This document shows positions 11,100 through 22,876 of a DNA stretch of 64,000 nucleotides, one piece after another. The translations under genes were made by a program, and so were the position numbers. The stretch comes from Azadirachta indica. Lineage: Eukaryota > Streptophyta > Magnoliopsida > Sapindales > Meliaceae. The stretch is from assembly GCA_022749755.1 (NCBI GenBank), contig CM040442.1, forward strand, positions 16,156,457 to 16,220,456. Reading direction: 5' to 3'. Below the pieces are notes generated by a model that was given only the letters and a program-made list of their open reading frames with translations, was not told the DNA's origin and did no database searches. Within the stretch, counting starts at the first letter, position 1. The number at the start of each line of letters is the position of its first letter.

Positions 11100-14030
11100 A
11101 ATATACTGGCAAATGCTTTACATAAAAAAATTGGATATTCAGTGATAGATTATCAAAATAGTATGTAAATGGTGTTGATGAGTTTCTAGATTTTGTAATG
11201 TTTAATTATGAAAATTGTAGGTTAATTAGATGCCCATGTGATAGTTGCTGCAATATGAAAATTCATAAACCTGAACATATTAGGACACATTTGTTTGAAA
11301 AAGGTTTTATGTCAGCATACACTATTTGGAGTAGGCACCTAAAGATTGACACTAATTTAGATAGTACAAATTCCCAAGATTATTCTACTAGTCATCACTT
11401 TAGATACATTGATTATAGTAATGTTGTGGACATGGTTTAAAACGCTTACAAGCAATGTTATAAACATCCTAAGTATTTTAGGGATATTTTGAAGATGCTG
11501 AAAGCCATTATTCGTTGGTTTTAAGCATTTTAAGGTATCAGATTTAATGAAAATTTTAAATGCATAAAGAGAAACTTTAAGTGCTCGAATGTAGGATTTT
11601 TAGTTTTTGTTGGAAGCCTTTGTAGATATTTTGCCCCAAAATAATACTATACCTAAATCAATTTATGAGGCCAAAAAAACAATAAAAATATTTGGCTTAA
11701 AATATGAGAAATTAAATGCATATCCAAATAATTGCTTTCTTTACAGGAAAGACTATTCAAATCTAATTAAGTACCTAATTGTGGAGAATATAGGTGGAAA
11801 AAAGAAAAAATAAATCCAAAAAAATTTTAAAAGGATTTTCAACCAAGGTTTTTCAATACTTTCCTCTTATTTGTAAGCTCAAGCACATGTTACAATTACC
11901 TAAAACAGCTGAGCAAATGATTTGGCAATCAAATAAGAGAATAAAATATGTAAAACTTTTCCATCTAGCAGATTCTCTGGCATGGCAGTTAGTTAATAAC
12001 AAATAACCTGCATTTGTGCAAAAACCTAGAAAGCTTAGACTTGCTCTCTCGACTAACAGGGTAAATCCACATAGCAAACATAACACCACCTATAGTTGTT
12101 GGCCAGTTACAATAATGATATATAATTTTCCTCCATAGTTGTGTATGAATTCATAGTATTGTTACTATTAATTTCTGGACCTAAACAATCTGGTAATAAT
12201 TTAAATGTCTATCTAGCACCCTTAATTGAGGACCTTCAAACCTCATAGTATATTGGTGTAAAAGTATATAATGCATGAAAAAAAGAAAATTTTAATTTAC
12301 AGGATTATTTTATTGTGGACAATTACTGACTTTCTAGCATAAAGTAGCCTATCTAAGAGTACTATTAAGGGGTATTTTGCTTGTCCTAAATATGAAAAAA
12401 AAAACACTAGTTTATACTCGCTTAAATATACCAGAAAAAATGCCTTTTTGAGTCTTGTCAATTTCTATCGAATAATCACCCCTTTAGAAAGTTAAAAATT
12501 ATTTTTAATAGTAAGCAAGAGTAAGGAAAACCTCTTAAAACTTTGAACAAGGAAGAAATTTTAAAAATGGTCAAAAAAATTAAAAATAACTATAAAAAGA
12601 AGAAAGACAAAAAACGAAAGGCTTTTCATAGGGACTAGGAAAAGTTGTTTGAGAAAAATTCAATTTCTTTAGCTTAGAATATTGACAACATTTACAAGTG
12701 TGTCACCAATTGAATGTTATGCATATAGAAAAAAATGTGTGTGATAGTATTTACGGTATAATCCTCCATCAAATGGGAATTAGAATAAAATTAGTATCCG
12801 ATGATAAGCAAAAAAATTTGGTGGTGCATTTACGGCACAATCCTCCATCAAATGGGAATTAGGATAAAATTAGTACCCAATGATAAGCAAAAAAATTTAC
12901 CTACCACCATCCCCTTACACATTGAGCAAAACTAAAAAGAAAATGTTTTGTCAAACCATGTTGAAAAATAAAGTTCCTAATGGTTATTACTATAACTTTA
13001 GAAATATTATGTCAATTGAATATTATCATCTCTAGGGTCTTAAGTTTATGATTGTCACACTTTGATGCAAAATTATTACAGTTAGCCATTCAAAATTGCT
13101 TGCCAAAACATGTTAGATTTTCCATAATCAAGTTATGCTTCTTCTTTAATTCATTGTATAATAAAGTTGTAAATGTTGAGAGTTTAGACAAATTGCATCC
13201 TGAACTCGAGATCATTAAAGAATGCTTCTAGTTTTTTAAGTAAAAGTAAAGGATCCATGGATAAAGATAGAAAGGCGTTTATGCTTGTTCAAACAATTTT
13301 TCCTTCCAAATATTTTCGATATAATGGTATATTTGATAGTCTATCTTATTAAACAAGTAATATTTTTTGGATTAATGTATCTTAGATGGATGCATCCATT
13401 TGAACAATGTAAAAAGTTGTTTAAAGAATACATTGGTAACCACAATCGTCCAGAGGAGTGCATTACCGAGACTTAAATTGTTGAAGAATCATTTAATTTT
13501 TGTACACAATATCTTTCAAGTGATGATGTAATTGCACATTCTATTTTTACAATTGAAAACCCCTAAGTGTTGTGAAAATGAACATTGTTGATCTCAAATG
13601 GTAGAAAAAGCACATCCTTACATTTTGGAGAACACATTTGAGATTGAACCTTATGTATTATAAGTTCCCATTTACCTATATTTTTTTCCAATTTATTTTA
13701 ATGTGCCAACAGCAAGTACATATAAAATAATGGCCTAAATGACCATTTATGTAGGGAACACATATCCAAAATAACCAAGAAGTAAACATAACCATAATTT
13801 TAGTGATTGGTTGAAGAAAAAGGTAAGTTGACTATTTTGTATTTTTATATTTGATCATTGCTGTAACTGGCTGATTTCTATTTTTATATATGAATTTTAG
13901 GTTAATTATGATGTTAAAAATGGAATACATGTTGATGAAATAATAAAGTGGTTGGCAAATAAACCTTAGTCTTTGGTGACTAAATATGCATCTTATTTTA
14001 TAAACAATTTTACTTTTACACTGCCTTTTA
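11100..14030 (+). pseudogene. Decayed CACTA (En/Spm, TNP2-type) transposase, copy 1
   Basis: Remains of a plant CACTA transposase in colinear order. A transposase-associated domain lies at ~11190-11340 (IRCPCDSCCN, HIRTHLFEKGFM). Then come the TNP2 blocks IYEAKKTIKIFGLKYEKLNA (~11660), FSTKVFQYFPLI (~11835), PAFVQKPRKLRLALSTNR (~12010) and a DVMHIEKNVCD-like stretch reading NVMHIEKNVCDS (~12710). The region continues with IFDIMVYLIVYLIK and RWMHPFEQCKKLFKEYIGN (~13310-13440), and ends at KYASYFINNF (~14005). Numerous stops and frame changes make it non-functional. A probable intron sits at ~13822-13903. A 79-bp internal tandem duplication lies at ~12750-12898. Confidence 0.8.
12750..12898 (+). 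repeat. 79-bp tandem duplication inside CACTA copy 1
   Basis: Two adjacent, slightly diverged copies. Each contains TTTACGG, then AATCCTCCATCAAATGGGAA, then GATGATAAGCAAAAAAATTT or its variant AATGATAAGC. The offset is 79 bp. Confidence 0.8.
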
Positions 14031-15599
14031 ATGACCAAATATTTATTGAAAGTAGTCTTTTAATAACTAAATATTTTAAAAGTTAAAAATGTTGTTGTGA
14101 CCAAACATTTTAGAAGTTAAGAATAATTTTAAGTATTGAAATTAATTTATTTCAAATTTTAATTAAAATTGTGCCACAGTAATTGATATGACCCTTTTCT
14201 TTATCCTTTCACAATCAATATTATTGTCTAGAAAACGTTTAAAGTCATAAAAAATAACTATTTATAACTAAAATAATTAATCACAATAAATTACATCATT
14301 TTGAGCAAATTATGACTATATCACAATATGTAAACATTTATATACTTTTTAACCCATCAGATTAGAATTATCCATGCAAATTTTTAAACTTACCAGTGAT
14401 CAATGCAGATAACGGTCAACCAACAAGGATTCTGAGCAATACAACGTACAATTTTCAAAGATAGTTATTCACGCAAGTAAGCAAATGGGAGAAGGTAGTA
14501 AAGTAATTATCATATTAATAGAAAAGAAATAGAAAAGAAAATAAACAGATTCATATTATACCTTCTTTCTGGTAGTTGTGTTTGTGGTGGTGGCCTCAGA
14601 TTTCTTGGCCTCGGTCGTAAGCTCAACCTTTAGATCCTCAAATAGTGGTCTTGCTCTAAAGATCCCAGATCTTGAAACTTTGCTCAGTATCAACACTCAT
14701 TCGACTGAAGCAGACAACATGAATAACAGCCTCAGCATCCAATGAGTACAGTTTTTTCCCTTCAGCCAAATCCCACAGCATGTAACAGGAAGCAGAAGCA
14801 ACGTTACGCAGCTAGGAAGAAACAGCAATTTGCAGCACGCAGCAACACGCAGATCAGCGACAAAGGCATTAACACAGCAAGCCTAAAAAAGCGAGGACAG
14901 CTGCAAACAGCATCAGAAAACCACAAGCAAGACCCAGATTTATCACCAAAAAAATTCAAAACTTCGAATGATATGAAAACTGGGAGAAATTTCGGGATTC
15001 CATTTTATTGCTAAAATTATTTTTATTTTTTACTTTTGTAAATAATCTTTATGCAAAAGCCTAGATCAATATTATGAATGAAAGAACAGAGCAGTACAAA
15101 GGAAAAGAAAGCCCAAAAAGGCTTGACAAAGCAAGTAAAAGTAAAATACATGTATGGATAAATCTTGAATAAACTACATCATAAGACCTAGCTACAATCA
15201 ACAAGCCCATTAGAACTCAGCGGCAAATCAGTAATCCAAACACAACCAGCAGGCCAAATAGAATAAAGAATAAACCAACAAGCTAAGAGCAGCAAATCTG
15301 TGCGCCAAACTTGTAGAATCCCACATCAACAGCCAGCATCCTGCAAAACCATACAGAAGCCGGCAGGAGAAAAACCCCTCACGAGTACCCTTTGGCATTC
15401 CTCAATGTTCTTTCTTACTCTATCTTCACAATCATTCCATGTTGTAGTACTATTCTGTTACAAAATTGTCGCAAGCCTCTTCTTGTTAGGATGCAATATA
15501 TGAACATGACCTTTGTCATGGTAAGTTCGGAATCCAAACGCTAGGGATGTTAGTTGGCTCCTAGAGTTGGACATCGCAAAGACGTCAGCAGTTGCACAG
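14031..15599. other. Unassigned spacer between CACTA copy 1 and the gag-only LTR element
   Basis: The stretch to ~14400 is AT-rich. From ~14560 the base composition is less AT-biased. A 90-codon open frame from an ATG at 14742 is rich in K, Q and N and matches nothing I know. No conserved domain or splice pattern supports a gene here. Confidence 0.4.
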
Positions 15600-16296
15600 T
15601 GTCACATACTGGAAATTGAAGCAGAATTTCGGCTACGTACGGCACTTGAACAGGCTGATTCACACTGTCCAAGTAAGCCTTGATTTACCCCAAGATCAAT
15701 TTAGGTGTGTGTGTTGCAAGAAATGGCAGTAAGCAGCGTCAATTTGGTGCTCAAATTTGGGAGCAAAATGGAGAAGAAGAAGAACCAACGTGAGAAGTAA
15801 TTTGGAAGAGAGAATGGGTCTTTTTTCGTCACACTTCACTATACAATATATATGTACAAATGGATGGCCATGATTTAATTGACTCAAGCACTTTCAATGG
15901 CCAAGATGTATCCATATTTACATTATTTACATGAAAACAAGAAAATATCCTACCTACCACCATTAAATATAAAATTGGGCCTATTGGATCACATTTTAAG
16001 GAAACCAAGTTAAGCTACTAAACATTGCCATGTGCTGTCCAGCTTGCTCCCTTTAATGTGCTTACTTGCCCAGCCCAAGTGATGCTTCAAATGATGCTTG
16101 AGGTGGTTGCTTCTAAGGCCCACTGACCTACTCACCCTCAGTTGCTATGGTAGGATGTCAGGCACGCTCCCGTCTCGCTCCGTTCACCCCCGAACGGCTC
16201 CCAAAATTCCATGTCTGCTCGTTTGTTCTGTAAAGAGCGCGCTCTTGTGCTCTTGTGCTTTCAGCGGTTCCGCTTCCGAATCAGTTGCACGTGACC
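15600..16296 (-). repeat. Left LTR (3' LTR) of the gag-only element
   Basis: Begins TGTCACATAC and ends GCACGTGACC. It aligns closely with 18444-19221 but lacks about 80 bp that the other LTR has near its right end (~19065-19150). Confidence 0.85.
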
Positions 16297-16399
16297 CCAC
16301 CGAAATGCTTGACGCCCTCGTCAAGCTCACTATCGAGGTCTTGAGCTTGCACTACTGCATTCTGCTTTCTCCTACGCGAACAAGCACGAACTGAGCGCA

Positions 16400-18210
16400 C
16401 TGTATCTGAATTCTATCCATGGGTGCTGGAAGTACCATCTTGCTTCTTTCCCGTCACGCAAGTCTTTGCTCTGCACACAACTTGGGAAGCTGAGAACAAA
16501 CCGCCATTTACTCTAACTCTGTCAATTGGCACCTTGTGCCACTTCCTGGCATCCGTAAACTCTATACACCCATCCTTAGTAAACCTGAAAGGCAACAACC
16601 TGTCAATGAACTCGTCGCCTAACACAAGGTGGAAGTCACTTATCGATACCACAGTGAAGTTGATTCTGCCTTCCCATGTTTCGACCCTGATCGAGACTCG
16701 AAGAGGAACTCCATAAATTGGCTGGCAAGACTATTCACTACCTTGATCTACCCCGGCTCCTCACTCAGCACTAAACCCAACTGCTTTGCCAATTTTTTCG
16801 TAATCAAGCAATGGTTAGCGCTACTATCAAGAAATGCTTTGAAGCTTGACCCATTGATGCTAACATCGACATACTTCAATGTTTTTCCAAGCTTCGGCTT
16901 CTCCGCTGATTAAGCCTCAGACATTTTTATCTCATACGCCCCTTTGGCATTCATTGCGTTGAGGATGCGCAATGCTCTAACCGAAGCATCCTCATCCGAC
17001 TTGAATGAACTCAACAAGGTATTGAGGCGGTTTCGTTGTGAGCACTCTTTGTTATGATGATCCCTACTGTACAAGTAGTACGTTCATTGCTTTCGCTCGC
17101 GCTACTTGTTAAACTGCCCCTTATTGCTGTCTCGCTGGTCGAGAGCTTTTGGTGGCTGTCCCGTCTCATATTGGAGTCCTGACTTGTAAGGCCTCACTCC
17201 CCCACCTTTGTCATGAGCACTTTTAGTCAGGTTTCGATTTCAATCTCATTTCGGAGACTCTCGGCAACGCTCAATCAAGAATTATGCCGCTACTATTGAT
17301 GAGGCAAGGTCTTAGACATTTCTTCTCCCCAACTTTTGCTTTGCTCATGGCTGTAACCCATCCATGAAAAATAGTAACCGGCTCTTCTCCGGTATGTCAA
17401 TAATCTTGAGCATGAGCGAATTATACTCTCGCATATACTCCGCTATCGACCTCTGCTGCTTAAATCCTCGAAGCTCTTTATCGCAGCCTCCTCAACATTC
17501 TCTGAGTAAAATTGCCTCCTCAATTTACCCTTAAATACTTTCCAAGCATCTATCCGGCACAAACCCCTTTCCATCTCCGTATGTTGGCATCTCCACCACA
17601 ACGCCGCATCACCATCGAAATAGAGAGAAGCAGTACTAATTCAGAGCCCATCTTCGTACATTTAGATGGTGTCGAAGTAATGCTCTATCATCCATTAAAA
17701 AGTATCGATTTCCTTGGCATCCCGCTTGCCTTTAAACTTTAGCAGATTCGGAACCTTAATTCTCGATGCGCTACTCACACTTACACCCGAAGCAATAGCA
17801 GTTTTGCATAATGCGAGGTCTTGCCTAACCTCCGCTAATTCCGCCTTGACAGAACCCAATTCAACATTGATTCTCTCTCAAAATACTTCTATGGCCAGCC
17901 TCATGGAATCTGCAAATGTGTCAAAAACATGTTGGAGTCGGCTTTCAACACTAGCAACATCAATTTCTGCCTCACGCTGACTTGTTCTGTCACCCAACAT
18001 ATCCAAATGGTCATGGATGTCACCCAAGGAAAGCTCAACCCTCGCCAATCTAGCGTCAAATGAGCTTACCATCTCCTTGGACATACCTCTCTCCTTTCTC
18101 CCTCTTTTTGAGCCTTGAACATGCCCACATTCTTCCTGCACAACCTCCGCAACACCACTAGCTTCTACATCCTTGCTGCCATGATTCAAGTTTACAACCA
18201 AACTATCCAT
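16400..18210 (-). pseudogene. gag-protease pseudogene of the LTR element
   Basis: The frame opens at an ATG (MDSLVVNL) at 18210, with a charged helical stretch (SFDARLARVELSLGDIHDHL) typical of the N-terminus of plant Ty3 gag. Near 17030-17100 a zinc-knuckle remnant reads YYLYSRDHHNKECSQ: the first two cysteines are tyrosines. Near 16820 the protease site reads FLDSSANHC, where the family has D-[ST]-G-A. VLGDEFIDRLLPF, typical of the protease C-terminus, is seen near 16620. Stops and frame changes interrupt it. RT sequence does not follow. Confidence 0.7.
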
Positions 18211-18428
18211 AGCAACACAAATTTTGTAATGATTCACTAACAACCAGTAAACCACTGCTTAGAAAACTCCACAATCACAACAAAAACCAAGTATATAAAC
18301 CCAGAAATTCCAGCCACAACACAACAGCCAAAGTTTCCACAACCTAGGGTTTCTAGCTAGTGAAATCTTCCAAAATCAGTGAGGAACAAGTTACAGAGAT
18401 ACTTACCACACAAAACCCTACACAAATC

Positions 18429-18443
18429 TGCTCTGATACCAAC
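18429..18443 (-). other. Primer binding site (tRNA-iMet type)
   Basis: The minus strand reads TTGGTATCAGAGC beside the LTR end TGACA. This fits the 3' end of plant initiator-Met tRNA, the usual primer for Ty3 and Copia elements. Confidence 0.8.
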
Positions 18444-19221
18444 TGTCACGTGCTAGAAATTAAAGCGGAATTTCGGCTACGTGCGGCACTTGAACAAGCT
18501 GATTCACACTATCCAAGTAAGCCTTGATTTACCCCAAGATCAATTTGGGTGTGTATGTTGCAAGAAATGGCAGTGAGCAGTGTCAATTTGGTGCTCAAAT
18601 TTGAAAGCAAAATGGAGAAGAAGAAGAATCAACGTAAGAAGCAATTTGGAAGAGAGAATAGGTCTCTTTTTGTTACATTTCACTATACAATATATATGTA
18701 CAAATTGATGGCCATGATTTAATTGACTCAAACACTTTTAATGGCCAAGATGCATTCACATTTACATTATTTACATGAAAATAAGAAAATATCCTATCTA
18801 CCATCATTAAACATAAAATTAAGCCTATTGGATCACATTTTAAGGAAATCAAGCTAAGCTACTAAAAACTGTTATGTGCTGTCTAGCTTGTCCCCCTTTG
18901 ATGTGCTTACTTACCCAGCCCAAGTGATGCTTCAAATGATGCTTGAGGTGGTTGCTTTCAAGGCCTACTGACTTGCTCAGCCTCGGTTACTATGATAGGA
19001 TTTCGGGCACGCTCCCGTCTCACTCCGCTCACCCCTGAACGCTCTCGAAATTCCATGTCTGCTCACGGGTACTATTTACCAGCACACTGTTCATCTGCAA
19101 GTGTATGCTCTCTGTCAAGAAGGTAGGCGACTCTAGAACTTTGGGCGCCCTTGTTCTATGGAACGCGCTATCGTGCTCTTGCACTTTAAGCGGTTCTGCT
19201 TCGAATCAGCGACACGTGACA
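18444..19221 (-). repeat. Right LTR (5' LTR) of the gag-only element
   Basis: A 778-bp LTR bounded by TGTCACGTG and CACGTGACA, a perfect 9-bp inverted terminal repeat that itself contains the G-box core CACGTG. Close match to the left LTR. Confidence 0.85.
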
Positions 19222-19977
19222 ACAAGCCACAATATCTAGTGCTTCAAGTTATATATAGAGCAAAATCCACCATGTCATTAAATACAAGCTTAAAATGGTG
19301 GAAAGAGTCATTGTTTAAACTTGCTCAAGTAAAATACCGAAAGAAATGCTAGTGAAAACTCTAGCAAATTTCAAGAAATGTATGATAGACATCTGAAGTA
19401 AGAAGTATATGCTGATTGCATAATAACTAACATAATACTAATTTACCTTAGAAGATTATAAATTCGTGAAGGGTTAGAGTTCATTTCCTGTGAGTGTTTT
19501 CAGTGTTACAACATTTGGATAAAGGCTGATGAAAATTGCATCCAAAACTTTCCTCAATATATTTTTGAGCCAACCAAATAAATATAAGTTTTACGATTAA
19601 AGCCAAGAACAGAAAGAAATACTACTTCTGATGTAAGTGGTCATCTCTCAAGCCTTCTCAATTGCTCTTGAGAAATACATCAACATATACAAAAGAAACA
19701 GGCAACAAAATATAATATGTGAATTAGATTTACATTCAAGAAAGCACAACCTGCAAAAGCCAATCAAAGCCATACTGCGAGTTCTTCAAGCGTTTAATCA
19801 GTAGAGGAAAATGATCACATTTGACTCAAAACATCGCTATAGAAGTTTTAGATGACTAATAAATGAATGAAAAGCATAGAAAGATACAACAAATTCGAAA
19901 AGCTTAAGATTCTCTCTCCAATCTACACGAGAATAAAACCTTAGTAAGGCAATGCATAAACAAAAGGGATCAAGATC
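19222..19977. other. Spacer
   Basis: No gene or recognisable repeat found. Short open frames here show no family motif. Confidence 0.4.
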
Positions 19978-20632
19978 CAATCTTGGTCTCCTCCCTCTTT
20001 AACTTTTAAAGAGATGTTGACATGTGTTAATATTTAAAATAGAAGGAAGATTTATCTATTTACCATTTAATGTATTATAGTTGAAAGTAAAAATTATTAT
20101 TTTTATCTCACTACTAAAAGTCACTGTTGACTGTCACCGTCAACCACTGTTGATCACCATTGACTACTAGTGAATAACATTTGTTTAAGAAACTGTAAAT
20201 ACTACTGAAATTTTTGTTGAGTGCTCTACGCATTAGTACTATTATTATTTCTATTTGAGTAACCGTTTGTAGATCTAAAGTTAAATATTTAAAACTTAAA
20301 AATTTAATTTTATATCTATGTCAAACAGTTGCTTAAATGAAAATAAGAATAATACCATTATGCAGGGTACTCAACAAGAATTTAGTGGTATTTACGGTTT
20401 ATCAAAGGATATCGTTCACCAATGGGTCAATGGTGGTTAGGTGGTGACCAGCAATGACAATTAATGATAACTTTTAATAGTTAAATAAAAGATAATAATT
20501 TTTATTTTTAACTATAATAAATTATAATAATAAAAATAGATAAATTTAATTAAAATCTAATCTTAACCTTTTATTTTAAATATTAACACGTGTCAACACC
20601 TCCTTAAGAGATAAGGAGGAAGGAGATTAAGA
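19978..20632. mobile_element. Foldback element with ~300-bp inverted arms
   Basis: The left arm (from ~19978) and the reverse complement of the right arm (to ~20632) align over most of their length. Shared blocks include GTTGACATGTGTTAATATTT / GTTGACACGTGTTAATATTT, ATTATAGTTGAAAGTAAAAA / ATTATAGTTAAAAATAAAAA, GTTGAGTGCTCTACGCATTA / GTTGAGTACCCTGCATAATG and GTAACCGTTTGTAGAT / GCAACTGTTTGACATAGAT. The turn is near 20300. No coding potential. Probably a MITE or other foldback transposon. Class and target-site duplication were not determined. Confidence 0.75.
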
Positions 20633-21190
20633 GAGAATTGTAGTGAGGACTCACAATAGCTCCAGAAACTTAAACCTTTAGTTTCGGGATATAAAAAGGA
20701 TCAGAGTTCCAAATAATAGTTTCCATTATTCTAACATAAAGTGTATTAGAATTGACAGTAGCTAATTTTGCTAGAATTTAGTTTGATATCATTTTATTTC
20801 TTAAATGATGAACATTTCTATTTATGGCACAAAACAACTTCTATCCAAAAATTTTGAATCAACTAAATTTGTTTAGTCATGGATCACACTAGAAGTAGGT
20901 TTTGACAATCAAATAAGCCCTGAATATTGTATTTATTTTTATTTCATTTAGTACATCCATGAATGACACATAGGAAATATTGATTAGAAAGTACTATCAT
21001 TGTTTAGCTTAATATTTAATATGCTTCTAATTAATTGGGTGGTCACTGTCATGATGATCTAAATTTGCCAACTTAGAAGAAACAAAAAAGGCAAAATTTT
21101 GAATAAAAAAGCATTGATGATTTACTTCTACATATAGGTGCTTCTAATTGGCAAATTGAACAAGAGCAGCTAAGCCTAGAAGTTGGAGTA
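20633..21190. other. Spacer
   Basis: AT-rich, with no gene or repeat that I can support. Confidence 0.4.
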
Positions 21191-21950
21191 TTATTTTAAT
21201 TTGGCATTTTTTTCAAGTACATCCCCAACTTGGTCCAACTTGATATCTACAAACGTTGTTATATATGACCCTTCTTGCTTCTTGAGGCCCTTCTTAAATT
21301 GAATGACAAATTGCAACAATGGTCCTGACCTTTCATTTTCTAAAAACTTGTAAGTTACAAGTTGTGGAGTCTTTTCTATAATAAAAAAATTATGCATGTA
21401 TACCATAGCGCCCATAAAAAATCCAATCCTTAAAATTAAATCAAAACTTCGAGAGGTAAACGTACATTGTCTTCCTAATTTTCAACTCTCAAAGAGCTTA
21501 TGCTATTGCCCTACATAATCGTATTCAAAGAATTCATGACTTGCACAAAACACAATGCTCCCCCGACAAGTAAACCTAATCGTTACACCTCTCATGCTGC
21601 TAGAAAGTTGTTTATCGCACTTGTATCTATCATTGCTTGAATCCTAACCTTATTTACATGTATCTTCGTAAACTCAGGTTTAATAAAACTTGTTAATCCT
21701 TAACATGTTGCAAAAGGTTGAGCTTCAAAATGCATTTTTCAACTATTGGATTCTTATCTTTGGAAATCACAATATTCAGCTTGCGATACTTTGGACACCC
21801 TCTTAGCCTGTAGAGATTATCATAAATAAAACACGCCAAGCCATTCTTTTCTTGCAATTTTAAAGACTTCGATTTGCTAGATTCTCCCTCTTTATTTTGA
21901 TCATCACTTCTAAAAGAACCCACGTTCTTCTTCTTGCCTCTGTGCCTTTT
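21191..21950 (-). pseudogene. Ty3/Gypsy gag-protease fragment (minus strand)
   Basis: Two separate frames in gag-pol order. At 21923-21693, GESSKSKSLKLQEKNG is followed by a zinc-knuckle-like CFIYDNLYRLRGCPKYRKLN with one cysteine missing. At 21415-21191, FVIQFKKGLKKQEGSYITTF and IKLDQVGDV resemble the segment between protease and RT in plant Ty3 elements. The protease core between them is scrambled. No LTRs were found around this fragment, so it looks like a truncated relic. Confidence 0.6.
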
Positions 21951-22079
21951 ATGTTTGGTTGGAGTATGATGCCAAACTTGTAGTCCACCAAACTATTCGC
22001 TGCTATAATTGTAGTATTTTTCTTCGTTATTTCTATTATTTTTTATTTTGTGTTGGTTACTAGTTTTTTTTTTTAATCT

Positions 22080-22170
22080 TATTTATCTTCTTGATAAGAA
22101 GATAGAGAAATATTTAGAAAATACTATTTATCTTCTTGACAAGAAGAGAGAGAAACATTTAAAAGAAAAC
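22080..22170. repeat. 45-bp tandem duplication
   Basis: Two adjacent copies of ~45 bp (22080-22124 and 22125-22170) with a few substitutions. Each contains the near-palindrome CTTCTTGATAAGAAG or CTTCTTGACAAGAAG. Confidence 0.85.
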
Positions 22171-22500
22171 CCTAGATTAAATTAATCTCCTATATCACCG
22201 CATCTCTCACCTGATCCATCATCTGCCTCTTTGTCACACGGCTTCACAAGGGCCAACGGCCGTGGTAGCTTGTTGCAGAGCCACAGTAGCTTGTCGAGTA
22301 GCCCCTTAAGGTTCCTATCTCCCGTTGCAAAGCCATAATGGCTTCCATCACATAGCCATACTAGCTTCCCGGGCGGCCCTCTGTAATCTTATTCTCCTCG
22401 TCCTCTCTTTTCCACACAAATTTGATGAGATTGAGACTTTAGATTGTTAGAATTTGTGAATCTTTTGGGATTGCAATTTGGATCTACCCAAACTTTTTGG
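22171..22500. other. GC-richer island with repeated AGCC..AGCTT motif
   Basis: About 250 bp that is clearly less AT-rich than its surroundings, with the recurring pieces AGCCACAGTAGCTT, AGCCATAATGGCTT and AGCCATACTAGCTT. No open frame with a known domain. It could be an old exon or UTR captured by a transposon. Confidence 0.4.
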
Positions 22501-22876
22501 ATGTTTAGCCATTGTGATATGGGTTTGCTGATTTATAAATTTATTGTGATTGCTATTTAGATGTGTTGAGAGTTTTTCTTTATTGGAATTTTTAGTTGTT
22601 GGAATTGTGAATTTGAACAATTTTCACAGGTCTTGACAGATTTGGGTTGATTAAGAGTGAAGGTGAGAAAAAGTGGCAGTGGAAATTCAAAAAAAGAGGA
22701 AGAAAGAATAAAAAATAAATAAATATTTATTTATAAATTAAGAATGATTAATTTATAAATTAACTGACTTTTTTAAAAGTATTTAAAAATTAAAAAATAT
22801 GTTTATTTTAAAAATATCTCTTATCAAATTAATTGACTTTTTTGCTTTTGTTGTCGTTAAAGTTATGATTTTGAGA
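22501..22876 (+). repeat. Dispersed direct repeat, copy 1
   Basis: Closely matches 26938-27357 in the same orientation. Shared blocks include ATGTTTAGCCATTGTGATAT, GATTTATAAATTTATTGTGA, GTGGAAATTCAAAAAAA and TTTGCTTTTGTTGTCGTTAA. Confidence 0.8.

Larger units (their letters stand above)
15600..19221 (-). mobile_element. Gag-protease-only LTR retrotransposon (Ty3/Gypsy-like, minus strand)
   Basis: Two LTRs (15600-16296 and 18444-19221) flank a 2.1-kb interior. Next to the right-hand LTR, on the minus strand, lies TTGGTATCAGAGC, a good initiator-Met tRNA primer binding site, so the right LTR is the 5' LTR. Reading leftward come a gag start, a decayed zinc knuckle (~17030-17100) and a protease-like region (~16810-16900). 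A purine-rich stretch (TTCGGTGGGG) then abuts the left LTR. Reverse transcriptase, RNase H and integrase are absent, so any mobility would have needed help in trans. The element is more GC-rich than its surroundings. The 5-bp flanks (CACAG and ACAAG) do not match, so no clean target-site duplication is visible. Confidence 0.8.

Noticed and set aside
14742..15014. 90-codon open frame rich in K, Q and N
   Set aside because: No domain, no partner exon, and composition like translated spacer. I could not support it as a gene.
16098..17980. Several plus-strand open frames of 76-98 codons
   Set aside because: They lie opposite the minus-strand gag-protease region of the LTR element and carry no family motif. 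They are shadows.
15595..19226. Target-site duplication around the gag-only LTR element
   Set aside because: The flanking pentamers CACAG and ACAAG do not match, so I do not claim one.
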